A stretch of DNA of 44,894 nt from an uncultured Lachnospiraceae bacterium (GCA_910586955.1 CAJUMM010000015.1:1-44894), one strand, 5' to 3'. Counted from the first letter of the stretch, positions 18,401 through 26,159 are shown. Program-made: numbers and translations. The notes: a model not told the origin generated them from the sequence alone.

Positions 18401-19106
18401 GAAGATTGAAATTGTCATTGGCAACGGGACAAACTTCAATACGGTTTCTGAGGATATGCTGGAGCTTTTGGTTCAAACCAGGGTTTCCTATATCAATGTG
18501 TCCATTGACGGGGCTTCCCAGGAGATCTATTCCATGTACCGGCGGGGCGGGGATTTTGAGAAAGTTATATCCAATATCAGAAAGCTGAATGCCTGTAAGG
18601 AGAAATACGGCTCGCCCTATCCCAGGCTCCAGTGGCAGTATATCCTTATGCCCCACAACGAATGCGATGTGGAGAAAGCGGCAGCCATGGCGAAAGAGCT
18701 GAATATGGATATTTGGTATAAATACGAGTGTGTGAAGGGAAGGTTTGAGCCCAAAGACAGGGAAAAACTGGAGCGGATTACCGGGCTAAACTGTTTTTCC
18801 CTGGAGGAATATAATCGCCGGAATAAAAAGACCTACGGCTCAGATATGTGCTATCAGACGGTATTCCAGCCCCAGATTCATTTTGACGGACGGCTTCTGG
18901 GCTGCTGTATGCTGTGGAATGAAGATTTGGGCATAAATGTTTTTGAGACAGGACTGGAGGAAGCCCTTAATTCGGAAAGATATCTGCAGATGGTAGGCCT
19001 GCTGCTGGGAATGGAGCCGGCGGATAACGTAAGGAAGGATATCCCCTGCCTTCACTGCGGGCAGTGTGGCAGGAACATCAGGAACCGGAATTTTATGTAT
19101 TTATAA
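15459..19106 (+). CDS. Giant fusion: CBS-like, SGNH-like, CitC-like nucleotidyltransferase, Rossmann-like, radical SAM/SPASM
   Basis: About 1215 residues. In order: a CBS-like N-terminal region (about 20-105, ending TTGIPVVDDSGR); a region of unclear type; an SGNH-like segment around 430-550 starting IYFFGMCTMYG; a citrate-lyase-ligase-like nucleotidyltransferase at about 608-795, with NPFTLGH as the HxGH-type signature and ISATEVR as the closing motif; a Rossmann-like module at about 803-895 starting VVWGAGDYTR; then a radical SAM core with CQLDCPYC (about 917-924) and a C-terminal SPASM region (GCCMLW, CLHCGQC). I chose TTG 15459 because GGGAGGT lies 9 bp upstream; a TTG at 15438 lacks such a site. 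The combination implies activation of a small acid or alditol with a nucleotide, coupled to radical chemistry. That pairing is inference. Confidence 0.83.
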   Translation: MLERNHCFYTLRETDLSFKKVYNRFFEIESCILYVVDSMDRFLGVITSGKFMRGGVFLNRRCCRIGLKEESRVFEEARGLFEKYGITTGIPVVDDSGRICYEIRKRREEKDTEFLEDFYEKFRKYERSPYLAQEIANLRKILREQPVTVVGTEEQFRKTCGGVFNGTDSVTFIRIPEDPYKFMENHTGLLIDVSSGEYSGRRDLYALGNNGYGWQAFLKKVLSMIEMECFSRFVRVTEGPDAVLQDYLEKYSAGTVTVSSWGILTGPMRESLKGSSLEIREERGICRKESFQYDYRGNGTAILEPTGGELLLLEQADVILQYAVLNEELRDSAPILNFVFDTEVKIPHRKEEEVVREKLFCLKDSQARLPYYEERPEQAAYRKELADSLRLSVTRRFENDWLVFRSYRSRLVNVENGMRRTWGQPEEYAGTIYFFGMCTMYGALVEDAYTIPSLVQKKLNAFGRKYRAVNLGSGIPSNMRNIREVLHVGKNDRVVVLFPFITEGIKRQVPVTEIGAEFHRIWEQEFYGKECFMDSIQHCGDYGNQVYAEIIYRELEKSLKDTKEKNLRKHTVYDVFRKNHRDLNNLYALDRYLAELRNEKKKIPEDAENVGAVVMNCNPFTLGHRYLIEYALGQADYLFVFVVEEDKSFFSFEDRYEMVKRGTCDLERVSVVPSGKLMISSETFPTYFRKEEAQYREDICPEEDLRIFAQYIAPELDIRCRFVGEEPKDFVTRQYNRTMKRVLPAVSGIRVIEVPRKSLQGEAISATEVRKLYCRGDFGCMGKWVPKTTLEYLGEKRKGENEEKYVVWGAGDYTRLLLENFSGLEDSVEVFLDRDQVKHRLGSVPVIRPEAWDWDPDTFLVICGKNSFHEIYKELVWKYQWKKERILSAHEWVCKLLRKGKIKLSPRMVRLETCTLCQLDCPYCYMRTGNSGTMGKGYLRYEAFQTFVDRNPRIRKIEISNNGEVFLNPDLGKILSLAAERKIEIVIGNGTNFNTVSEDMLELLVQTRVSYINVSIDGASQEIYSMYRRGGDFEKVISNIRKLNACKEKYGSPYPRLQWQYILMPHNECDVEKAAAMAKELNMDIWYKYECVKGRFEPKDREKLERITGLNCFSLEEYNRRNKKTYGSDMCYQTVFQPQIHFDGRLLGCCMLWNEDLGINVFETGLEEALNSERYLQMVGLLLGMEPADNVRKDIPCLHCGQCGRNIRNRNFMYL

Positions 19107-19132
19107 CGATGCTTGAGAACGGGAGGAAGGAA

Positions 19133-20236
19133 ATGGAAAAAGAACAGTGTACCGGCTGCGAAGCCTGTATAAACATCTGCCCTGCGGGAGCTGTCTCCAT
19201 GGAGGAAGACAGGGAGGGCTTCCTCTATCCGAAAGTCCGGGAGGAACTCTGTATTTCCTGCGGAAAGTGCCTGGCAGTGTGCCCGGTGAGCGCAGAGCAG
19301 CCGGAAGACGGCGGACAGGCAAAGGTTTATGCGGCCTGGTCCCTGGATCCGGGAATCCGCTGGGACAGCACCTCCGGCGGAGTGTTTACAGAGCTGGCCC
19401 TGGCAGTTTTGGAGCGGGGCGGGGCTGTCTGCGGGGCGGCCTATGATGAAAGACATATGGTCCGCCACCAGATAGAAGACACCAGGCAGGGGATAGAGAA
19501 GCTGCGCCAGTCCAAGTATGTGCAGTCCCGTATGGGAGAGAGTTATCAAGAGATGGGAAGCCTTCTTAGGCAGGGAAGGGAGCTTTTGTTCTGCGGAACC
19601 CCCTGCCAGTGCGGGGCTCTGTTTTCCTATTGCGGGGAGGAAGGGATAGACACCGGAAACTTATATCTGGCAGACTTTATCTGCCGGGGCTCCAATTCGC
19701 CCAAAGTATACCGGAAATTTTTAGAGGAGCTGGAGGAGAAGTACCGGTCTCCTGTGAAAAGGGTCTGGTTTAAAAACAAAACTTACGGCTGGAACCGTTT
19801 TAGCACCAGGGTTGAGTTTGAAAACGGGGAAGCTTTCCTTAAGGATCGGGATCACGATCCCTATATCCGGGGCTACATAGAGGAAAACCTTTATATCCGT
19901 CCCTCCTGCGCAGAATGCCGGTTTAAGGGGTTTAGGAGAAGGGCGGATCTCACCCTGGGGGATTTCTGGGGCGTACAGCTTTCGGAATCCATGGAGGAGA
20001 GCGACGGGGGCACATCTCTGGTTATGATTCACACGGCAAAGGGGGAAAAGCTGTGGGAAGGGATTGCCCACCGTTTGTACTGGACCCGGAAGGAAGTGAA
20101 AGAAGCGGCGGCTGGAAACCAGTGCTTGTATCACTGCGCCCCTCCGGGGAGGCACCGGCAGCAGTTTATGGAGGATCTGGACCGGATTCCGGTGATCGAG
20201 AATATAGAACGTTTCTTGAGAAAAAATGAGGAATAA
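19133..20236 (+). CDS. FrhB-like iron-sulfur flavoprotein (F420 hydrogenase beta-subunit family)
   Basis: 367 residues. The N-terminus is a two-cluster ferredoxin domain: CTGCEACINICP and CISCGKCLAVCP. The rest matches the FrhB/FdhB family: SGGVFTELAL, then RQSKYVQS, FCGTPCQCGAL, and a cysteine-containing CAECRFKGF followed by LTLGDFWG. Homologues are common in exopolysaccharide clusters of Clostridia and Bacteroidetes, where their reaction is not settled. It follows a radical SAM gene, so supplying low-potential electrons is possible, but it may act on a substrate itself. The ATG at 19133 has GGGAGGAAGG just before; an ATG at 19064 would overlap the previous gene and adds no family sequence. 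Confidence 0.85.
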   Translation: MEKEQCTGCEACINICPAGAVSMEEDREGFLYPKVREELCISCGKCLAVCPVSAEQPEDGGQAKVYAAWSLDPGIRWDSTSGGVFTELALAVLERGGAVCGAAYDERHMVRHQIEDTRQGIEKLRQSKYVQSRMGESYQEMGSLLRQGRELLFCGTPCQCGALFSYCGEEGIDTGNLYLADFICRGSNSPKVYRKFLEELEEKYRSPVKRVWFKNKTYGWNRFSTRVEFENGEAFLKDRDHDPYIRGYIEENLYIRPSCAECRFKGFRRRADLTLGDFWGVQLSESMEESDGGTSLVMIHTAKGEKLWEGIAHRLYWTRKEVKEAAAGNQCLYHCAPPGRHRQQFMEDLDRIPVIENIERFLRKNEE

Positions 20237-20249
20237 GGAAGGCAGGCAT

Positions 20250-20867
20250 ATGTGGGAACCCAATCCGGAAGAATTGATTGATCGGGAAAAATACGGGATT
20301 TTACAGGAGATTTACGGACAGCGCAATGTGATTCCCTACAAGGGGACGTACTTTGTGATAGAACCTTCCGCCAAGCTGGATATCGGCGGAAGGCTGAGAT
20401 TGAATACAAATTGTTACCAGGAGAACGGGCGTGTCACAAACTTGAGAATGGACGCCCGTTCCCGGCTTACGGTACAGGGAAATTTTGATATCTTTTACGG
20501 CGGGGACATTATCTGTTTCGCCGGAGCCCATCTGGAGCTGGGAAGCGGCTTCTGCAACAGCAGCCTCATTCTCCGGTGTACAGAGAACATTGTGATAGGA
20601 GAGGATGTAGCCATCTCCCACAATGTGACAATCATGGATTCGGATGCCCACGATTTAACGGGCGGCAGGAATAGAAAGACGGAGCCGGTCCGCATCGGCA
20701 GCCATGTCTGGATCGGCTCGGGAGCAAAAATTTTAAAGGGTGTGACGGTGGGAGACGGGGCCGTCATAGGGGCCGGAGCGGTAGTAACCAGGGACGTGCC
20801 GGAGCGCTCACTGGCCGCAGGCATCCCTGCCCGGGTACTCCGGGAGGATGTGGAGTGGCGAATGTAG
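20250..20867 (+). CDS. Hexapeptide-repeat acyltransferase (WbbJ-like)
   Basis: Left-handed beta-helix acetyl/acyltransferase, 205 residues, likely O-acetylating a sugar of the polymer with acetyl-CoA. The C-terminal half carries hexapeptide repeats and family marks: IGEDVAISHNVTIMD with the catalytic-type histidine, SHVWIGSGAKIL, VIGAGAVVTRDVPE and AAGIPARVL. The start at 20250 is preferred because AAGGAAGG precedes it by 7 bp; the ATG at 20226 lies inside the previous gene with no ribosome site. This is the last gene of the polysaccharide operon. No clear terminator follows it. Confidence 0.85.
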   Translation: MWEPNPEELIDREKYGILQEIYGQRNVIPYKGTYFVIEPSAKLDIGGRLRLNTNCYQENGRVTNLRMDARSRLTVQGNFDIFYGGDIICFAGAHLELGSGFCNSSLILRCTENIVIGEDVAISHNVTIMDSDAHDLTGGRNRKTEPVRIGSHVWIGSGAKILKGVTVGDGAVIGAGAVVTRDVPERSLAAGIPARVLREDVEWRM

Positions 20868-20884
20868 GGGAGGTGATAAAAGCA

Positions 20885-20913
20885 TTGAATAAAAGGAGGT
20901 TATGGGGTATGAT
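20885..20913 (+). promoter_or_regulatory. Sigma-A type promoter for the two-component genes
   Basis: TTGAAT (20885-20890) and TATGAT (20908-20913) are 17 bp apart. Transcription would begin near 20920 and give a leader of about 95 nt before the response regulator. In the leader, CCAGGG (20974-20979) can pair with CCCTGG (20991-20996) directly beside the GGAGGAGG ribosome site, which could limit initiation. Confidence 0.6.
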
Positions 20914-21015
20914 GGTGAAAAGACCATGAAGCGTTTTATGTGAGCGATAGATTAAAAGTGCAGAAGTCCTGTACCAGGGTTCGTACCGGCCCCTGGGGAG
21001 GAGGAGGTTTCAGCC

Positions 21016-22446
21016 ATGCGGATAGCAATCTGCGAAGAGGACAAGAAGGAGCTGTCCCATCTCCTAAGACTTATAAAAGAGTATCAGTTAAGCCGGGGGA
21101 CAGGCATTGACTGCCGTTGGTTTCCCAATGCTACGGATTTTCTGTGTGATAAGAAGGCCGGAGACTACGATCTGGTTTTGCTGGACAGGGTGATGCAGGG
21201 AATAAGCGGGCTGCAGGCGGCCAAGGAGCTGCGGGAACGGGACAAAAATGTCAGGATTGTTTTTCTGGCTTTGGCCGGGGAGGCGGCAGAGGAGAATGAG
21301 GAAGCAGGGATATACGGCAGGCTGTCCAAACCTGTAAAGGCTGATTCCCTGTTTTTGCTTCTTCACCGGGCGGAGGAGGAACATCTGGCGCAGGAGCGGC
21401 AGGGATTTGTGCTGAAGAGCCGGGACGGCATTTCCAGAATATCCTTTTCCGGTCTTGCATATGCGGAAGTGATCAATAAGACCGTGTTTTTTCATTTGAA
21501 AGACGGAGAAATCCTGGAAGCCACTGCATCTCTGGGGGATTTTGAGGAGAAGCTTTTGTTAAGGCCGGAGTTTTTAAAACCCCACCGGTCTTATCTTGTT
21601 AATCTGCACTATGTCCAGGCCGTCTCTTCGAAGGGTGTTTTGATGAAGAACGGAGATAACATTCCCGTGTCACGGAAGCGGTTTGGCCAGGTGCGGGATG
21701 CCTATATGGGCTTTGGCGTTTCCCCGGAAACGGCCGCTCCCTCCGGGAAACCGGAGCGTGCCGGCGGTCCATGGCAGATCCTTTTGGTAGACGATGATCC
21801 GGCGGCTCTTGCTTTCTGGGCGGATGTTCTGAAGAGCCATGGCTGTGTTGTGATAAAGGCGGGGAGCGGGGAGGAAGCCCTTAAGCTGGCGGCAGAAAAC
21901 TCCTGCGACTGTGCCCTTTTGGATGTGATGATTCCAGGTGAGAACGGGTTTTCCCTCTGCGAAAGGCTTCACCGGCTTCAGGATATACCGGTTATTTTTT
22001 TAAGCAGCCTCACGGAGCCCGACAAGCAGGTGGAGGGATTCGCAGCCGGCGGCATTGACTATATTACCAAGGATACTACTGCGGAGCTGTTCTGGGTGAA
22101 AGTGGAGGCCCGTATCCGGCTGGCCATATCCCAGCGCACCCAGCTTTCCTTTGGACCCCTTCTTCTGGATTTGACAGGGCGCAAAGTATGGATAGACGGG
22201 AGAGAGCTGTTCCTCACCTCCATGGAATTTGATATTTTATGGTGTCTCTCGGAACATGGGGGACGCATTTTTTCGCCGGAGGAGATCTTCGGCATGTTCT
22301 GGGGCGGGCGGCCCTGGGACGGGGGACAGACGGTGCAGGTTGAGATGTCCCGGCTTCGGCGGAAGCTGGAGAAGGCCTGGGGAGAACACCGCTTTATCGA
22401 GACGGTCTGGGGAAAGGGCTACCGTTTCATGCCGGCAGGACATTGA
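21016..22446 (+). CDS. Fused response regulator REC-LytTR-REC-winged helix
   Basis: 476 residues that combine two complete response regulators. Residues 1-120 are a first receiver: acidic CEED at 6-9, phospho-acceptor D57 in LVLLDRVM, K105 in LSKP. Residues 130-232 are a LytTR DNA-binding domain (LKPHRSYLVNLHYV, PVSRKRF). Residues 253-370 are a second receiver: VDDDP, acceptor D303 in LLDVMIPGENG, lysine K352. Residues 375-474 are an OmpR-type winged helix (LTSMEFDILWCL, VEMSRLRRKLE, TVWGKGYRF). Each half would be a normal regulator on its own (AgrA-like and OmpR-like). The start has GGAGGAGG upstream. The downstream HisKA kinase is the obvious partner for the second receiver, while AgrA-like regulators usually pair with GHKL kinases such as the one at 26360. 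Confidence 0.9.
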   Translation: MRIAICEEDKKELSHLLRLIKEYQLSRGTGIDCRWFPNATDFLCDKKAGDYDLVLLDRVMQGISGLQAAKELRERDKNVRIVFLALAGEAAEENEEAGIYGRLSKPVKADSLFLLLHRAEEEHLAQERQGFVLKSRDGISRISFSGLAYAEVINKTVFFHLKDGEILEATASLGDFEEKLLLRPEFLKPHRSYLVNLHYVQAVSSKGVLMKNGDNIPVSRKRFGQVRDAYMGFGVSPETAAPSGKPERAGGPWQILLVDDDPAALAFWADVLKSHGCVVIKAGSGEEALKLAAENSCDCALLDVMIPGENGFSLCERLHRLQDIPVIFLSSLTEPDKQVEGFAAGGIDYITKDTTAELFWVKVEARIRLAISQRTQLSFGPLLLDLTGRKVWIDGRELFLTSMEFDILWCLSEHGGRIFSPEEIFGMFWGGRPWDGGQTVQVEMSRLRRKLEKAWGEHRFIETVWGKGYRFMPAGH

Positions 22447-22479
22447 CCTTGTCCGGAAAGACTTGCAGGAAGAGGGAAG

Positions 22480-24399
22480 ATGGACATGAAACAGCAGAGA
22501 GCCTGGCTGGAGCCGTTGGCTGCGTTTATGATGCTGACGGCTTTTTATATATTGCTTTTTTATGGGGATAATAAATATCAATCCCCGCCTCCCTACGGAA
22601 AATCCGGAATCATAACCATAGATGAGGGGGATCTGGATGGGAAGCGGCCGCTCTTTCTGATTGACGGCTGGCTTCTGACAGATGAACGTGTAAAGGATAT
22701 GCCTACTTATATCGGGGAGTTTTCCAATCTTCAGCGGGGGAAAACAACGGTCTCTCCCCATGGGGAGGCCCGCTACCGGCTGATCCTCCGCTATGAAGGT
22801 GCGCCCCGGGTTGTGTCTGTAGATTTTCCCCAGCTTTCTTCCCGGTATTCCCTTTCCCTAAACGGGACAGTGCTTGGCCGGGGGACGGGAAGCGGACGGA
22901 TTACCTTTCTGCTGTCGTCCGGAGATCACATTCTGGAAGTAGAAACTTCGTCAAAATTTGGGTATTACAGCGGGATGTATTTTCCGCCGGCTTTTGGCAC
23001 AGCCGGAACGCTTTCCCGGATGGATGCTATCCGGGGGTTTGCCTATGCCCTGGGTTTTCTCCTGCCTTTGTCTTTGGCGGTATTCACCCTTTTCCTGTGG
23101 CAGACGGGAGGGAGTTTAAGCCGCTGGTTCGGGCTGTTGTGCTGCTGCTATGCCCTCTATATGTTCCGGTACTTTGTATTTGCCTTCTCTATGCCTGTGG
23201 CGGAGTATTGGTTTCTGGTACAAGGGGCGGCCTTTTACGGTTTATGTTTTTGCGTGGCCAAACTTACCGCTCTGGCTTCCGGTTCTGCCGGGGGCAGGGC
23301 CTGGCGGTGGATGCAGGCGGTGCTTTTGGCACTGCCCTTGTGTCTCATAGGCCTGAGTCTGCTGATCCCGGTTTTCCCCTGGGCGGTTTCCCTTCACGGC
23401 AGGCTGACGGATCTATACTATATCTTTACCTTTGTTTGTGCGGCCTTTTTTGGAATGCAGGGCATCCGGGTACGGAACAGGGAGAGCCGTTATACCCTCA
23501 CAGGCTGTATGGTGTTTGGGGCCGGGCTCCTTGCCAACCTCTTTTTTTCCAACACCTTTGAGCCTGTTTATTTGTTCTGGCAGTTTGAGTGGTGCGGGCT
23601 TTTGCTGGTGCTGCTCTTTGGTGCTATGATGGTATCCCGTAACCGCCGCATCCTCCGGGAGAATGACGCCCTGACCAACCATTTGGAGGAAGAGGTGAAA
23701 AAGCGCACCCAAGAAGTGACCCGGCTTTTGGACGAGCGCAAGGCCTTTTTCTCCGATATGGCTCACGATCTGAAAGCTCCCGTGTTTGCCACCCAGTCTT
23801 TCATTGAGGCGATCCGCAAAAGCGGCGTGGGAGTGGACAGGGAACTTCGGAATTACCTGGATTTGGCAGAGGCCAAGCAGCAGGAGATGGCCCGGCGTCT
23901 TCAGGGACTTTCCGCCATCAATGAACTGGACAAGATAAAGGAGGAGAAAGCCAGGCTTTCCCTCCGGGAGATACTTTCGGAGATTTATGCCGTCTACTAT
24001 GGAGAGGCCCAAGTCCGAATGGTGTATTTTTTTGTGGAAGAGCCGGAGCAGGAGGCCTTTCTTATGGCCCAGCCGGAAAAGATGAACCTGCTTTTTGAAA
24101 ATCTGATTTATAATGCCCTCAGGGCTACGCCCGCCGGCGGAAAGATTACCGTAGCTGCATGGATCAGGGAAGATAAAATCTGTATCACTGTAGAAGATAC
24201 CGGCTGTGGCATTCCCGAGGAAGAACTTCCTTTTATCTTCCGGCGCTTTTATGTAGGGGCCAACAACCGGGAAAACGGTACGGGGCTTGGACTTTATATT
24301 GCACACAGCATTGTAACCGGACTGGGAGGTGCAATTTATGCCGAATCCACCCTGGGCAGAGGCACAAAGTTCACCCTGGAGCTTCCCCGGGAGAACTAA
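22480..24399 (+). CDS. Membrane sensor histidine kinase, 7TM-DISM-like
   Basis: 639 residues. One membrane segment at about 12-28, an extracytoplasmic beta-rich domain at about 35-185 (GxLxG and WLLTDE type pattern), then about seven membrane segments between 187 and 385, as in 7TMR-DISM kinases. A short coiled coil leads to HisKA with H429 in SDMAHDLKAP. The ATPase domain has N541 in ENLIYNALRA, DTGCGIP and GTGLGLYI, so it should be active. It starts 33 bp after the fused response regulator and is co-transcribed with it. The extracellular domain hints at a carbohydrate-like or small ligand; this is inference. Its stop interlocks with the stop of the opposite-strand gene. Confidence 0.9.
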   Translation: MDMKQQRAWLEPLAAFMMLTAFYILLFYGDNKYQSPPPYGKSGIITIDEGDLDGKRPLFLIDGWLLTDERVKDMPTYIGEFSNLQRGKTTVSPHGEARYRLILRYEGAPRVVSVDFPQLSSRYSLSLNGTVLGRGTGSGRITFLLSSGDHILEVETSSKFGYYSGMYFPPAFGTAGTLSRMDAIRGFAYALGFLLPLSLAVFTLFLWQTGGSLSRWFGLLCCCYALYMFRYFVFAFSMPVAEYWFLVQGAAFYGLCFCVAKLTALASGSAGGRAWRWMQAVLLALPLCLIGLSLLIPVFPWAVSLHGRLTDLYYIFTFVCAAFFGMQGIRVRNRESRYTLTGCMVFGAGLLANLFFSNTFEPVYLFWQFEWCGLLLVLLFGAMMVSRNRRILRENDALTNHLEEEVKKRTQEVTRLLDERKAFFSDMAHDLKAPVFATQSFIEAIRKSGVGVDRELRNYLDLAEAKQQEMARRLQGLSAINELDKIKEEKARLSLREILSEIYAVYYGEAQVRMVYFFVEEPEQEAFLMAQPEKMNLLFENLIYNALRATPAGGKITVAAWIREDKICITVEDTGCGIPEEELPFIFRRFYVGANNRENGTGLGLYIAHSIVTGLGGAIYAESTLGRGTKFTLELPREN

Positions 24400-26159
24400 A
24401 TGCGGAATATGCGGAAGAGTTTCTGCCTGCGGCCGGGGGATGCTCCATAGATGCCTGCTGCGGAAATAACCGCTATCATTGCTGCAAAGATATAAAATCC
24501 GTAAGGAGAATTTTCTGCATTGCGGTCCGGTTTTTCCGTCGGATTGGTACGTTCTTCCCGGTCGGGGGAAAGGAGCGCTCTGGGAATTTCGCTATCCGGA
24601 AAGGTTGTCTCCGGTACGGCCGTGTCTCCGGAAAGGCTCTCCGGGGCGGTTTCTTTGGCCTTCTCTTCTGGGGCAGTCTGTGTTACCGTGGGAAACTGGC
24701 CGGAAGAATCCAGTCTACCGGGAGCTGTTTCCGGTGTGGCTTCCTGGGAGGCTGGAAGGTTTGGACGCTGTCCTTCCGGCGTGCTGTTCTTCTGATTGCC
24801 TGCCCCGGCATTGCCTTCGTTTCCTCCGGAACCGCTGATGGCCGGCAAGCCCGGGATAATGTCGTAGGTGTCCGGCCATGGGAGAATAAGCTGCTGTCCA
24901 TGATAGACGCCGCCTTCGATTTTCAGTCCGATATAGAAAGGCGCAGGCTCCGTTCCGGCGTCTTTCTCTGCGAAATAAGCCTGTAAGATTTCGGAGTCAT
25001 TGCCAAGGATCAGGGTATAATCACTGTTTGATGCGGATTGGTAGGCGTTGACAGCGTCCAAAAGGGGAAGGCCTGGAAGTTCGGTCCAGCCGGAATCCCC
25101 TTCCCGGATCACATAAGCCCGGATGGCGGAAGCACCGCTTGGTTTCCAAGTGAAGGCCATTTCCAACCCGTCCCGGTTGATTCTTAATACCCCGGCAGGT
25201 TTCCCGCCTTCCCGGACCGGGTTCAGAACGAGCCGGACTTCGCTTTCGGAAGGGTCCAGGGCAAGAGGGGTGTCCAGGCGGAAGATGCCTAAGGGTGTAT
25301 GAAGCAAGGTACCCTCAGGGACGCTTAGTTCTTCGACAGCGTCAGAAATAGTTATGCTTTCTCCTGCCGTAAGGGGTGGAAGCGATAAGGGCTTCCAGGC
25401 AACCGGACAGTCCACAATGGCTTTTGCAAGGCCGTTGATTCCCTGGTGCAGCTGGACCTCGACCGGAAGGGTGTCCGGCAGAAGGGCGGAGACGTCCTCA
25501 GCCCCGGCGTTTTCCTTTACGGTGATCTGATATCTGCCATAGATATAGGGGCGCTCAAAGACACGCAGAGAGCCTGCGAAGCGGGTCGTGAGGGTTACGC
25601 CTTCCGGAACCGGCCGGGGGCCTCCACGTTCAATGACTGCCGTCTGGGTATCGTAAGTAGTTCCGTCTTCCCTGGTGATATGAAGTTTTAGGTAGAAGCG
25701 CTCCAGTGTTTCCCCAAGATAACTGCGCAAGGGCTCTTCGTTATAACAAACACAAGTCTGGTTCTGCAGCTTTGCCAGTTCCTCTTCATTTTCAGTCCCC
25801 ATCAGCGCTAAATTCCAAGAAAGATTGCAGGATTCCCAGGTTTCCCCGTCCAAGGAGTAGCAGGGCTTTATGAGAGCGGTATCTGGGAGAAATTCCGTGA
25901 AGGAACCCCTTACGAGATACCCCTGGGGAAAGAGTTCCACCCAGGCATGGAACATGGGCGCTTCCCGGGAGACCGGTACGGCAGGATCTTCCTCTTCCGG
26001 GGACTCAAGGAGTGATGTCTCGGCCGGTTCCGCCTGGACGGCCGGAGCCGGGAAGCAGTTTAACAGAACGAACAGGCCGGCAAATGCGGCCATAATTTTT
26101 TTCTGTATTTTCACAATTTTCACCACACAGAAACCCCATTTCACAAAACAATTTACCAT
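24396..26159 (-). CDS. Secreted, C-terminally membrane-anchored protein of unknown function
   Basis: 587 residues. The N-terminus has a basic stretch (KIVKIQKK) and a hydrophobic core ending APAVQA, a good signal peptide. The body of about 400 residues is beta-rich with no family that I recognise. A long linker rich in Glu, Thr, Pro and Ser (about 445-545) resembles a wall-spanning stalk. A final hydrophobic helix (GFYIFAAMIAVISAAGIYG) and a basic tail anchor it in the membrane; no LPXTG is seen. The start is uncertain: the ATG at 26159 lacks a ribosome site, and GTG codons near 26123 or the ATG at 26093 would still keep the signal peptide. It lies between two sensor kinases, which suggests a link to their signal. 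Confidence 0.75.
   Translation of the reverse strand: MVNCFVKWGFCVVKIVKIQKKIMAAFAGLFVLLNCFPAPAVQAEPAETSLLESPEEEDPAVPVSREAPMFHAWVELFPQGYLVRGSFTEFLPDTALIKPCYSLDGETWESCNLSWNLALMGTENEEELAKLQNQTCVCYNEEPLRSYLGETLERFYLKLHITREDGTTYDTQTAVIERGGPRPVPEGVTLTTRFAGSLRVFERPYIYGRYQITVKENAGAEDVSALLPDTLPVEVQLHQGINGLAKAIVDCPVAWKPLSLPPLTAGESITISDAVEELSVPEGTLLHTPLGIFRLDTPLALDPSESEVRLVLNPVREGGKPAGVLRINRDGLEMAFTWKPSGASAIRAYVIREGDSGWTELPGLPLLDAVNAYQSASNSDYTLILGNDSEILQAYFAEKDAGTEPAPFYIGLKIEGGVYHGQQLILPWPDTYDIIPGLPAISGSGGNEGNAGAGNQKNSTPEGQRPNLPASQEATPETAPGRLDSSGQFPTVTQTAPEEKAKETAPESLSGDTAVPETTFPDSEIPRALLSPDREERTNPTEKPDRNAENSPYGFYIFAAMIAVISAAGIYGASPGRRQKLFRIFRI

Noticed and set aside
20910..20937. Tiny leader peptide (MMVKRP) after AAGGAGG
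   Set aside because: The AAGGAGG lies in the spacer of a good promoter (20885-20913), so this RNA would not contain it.
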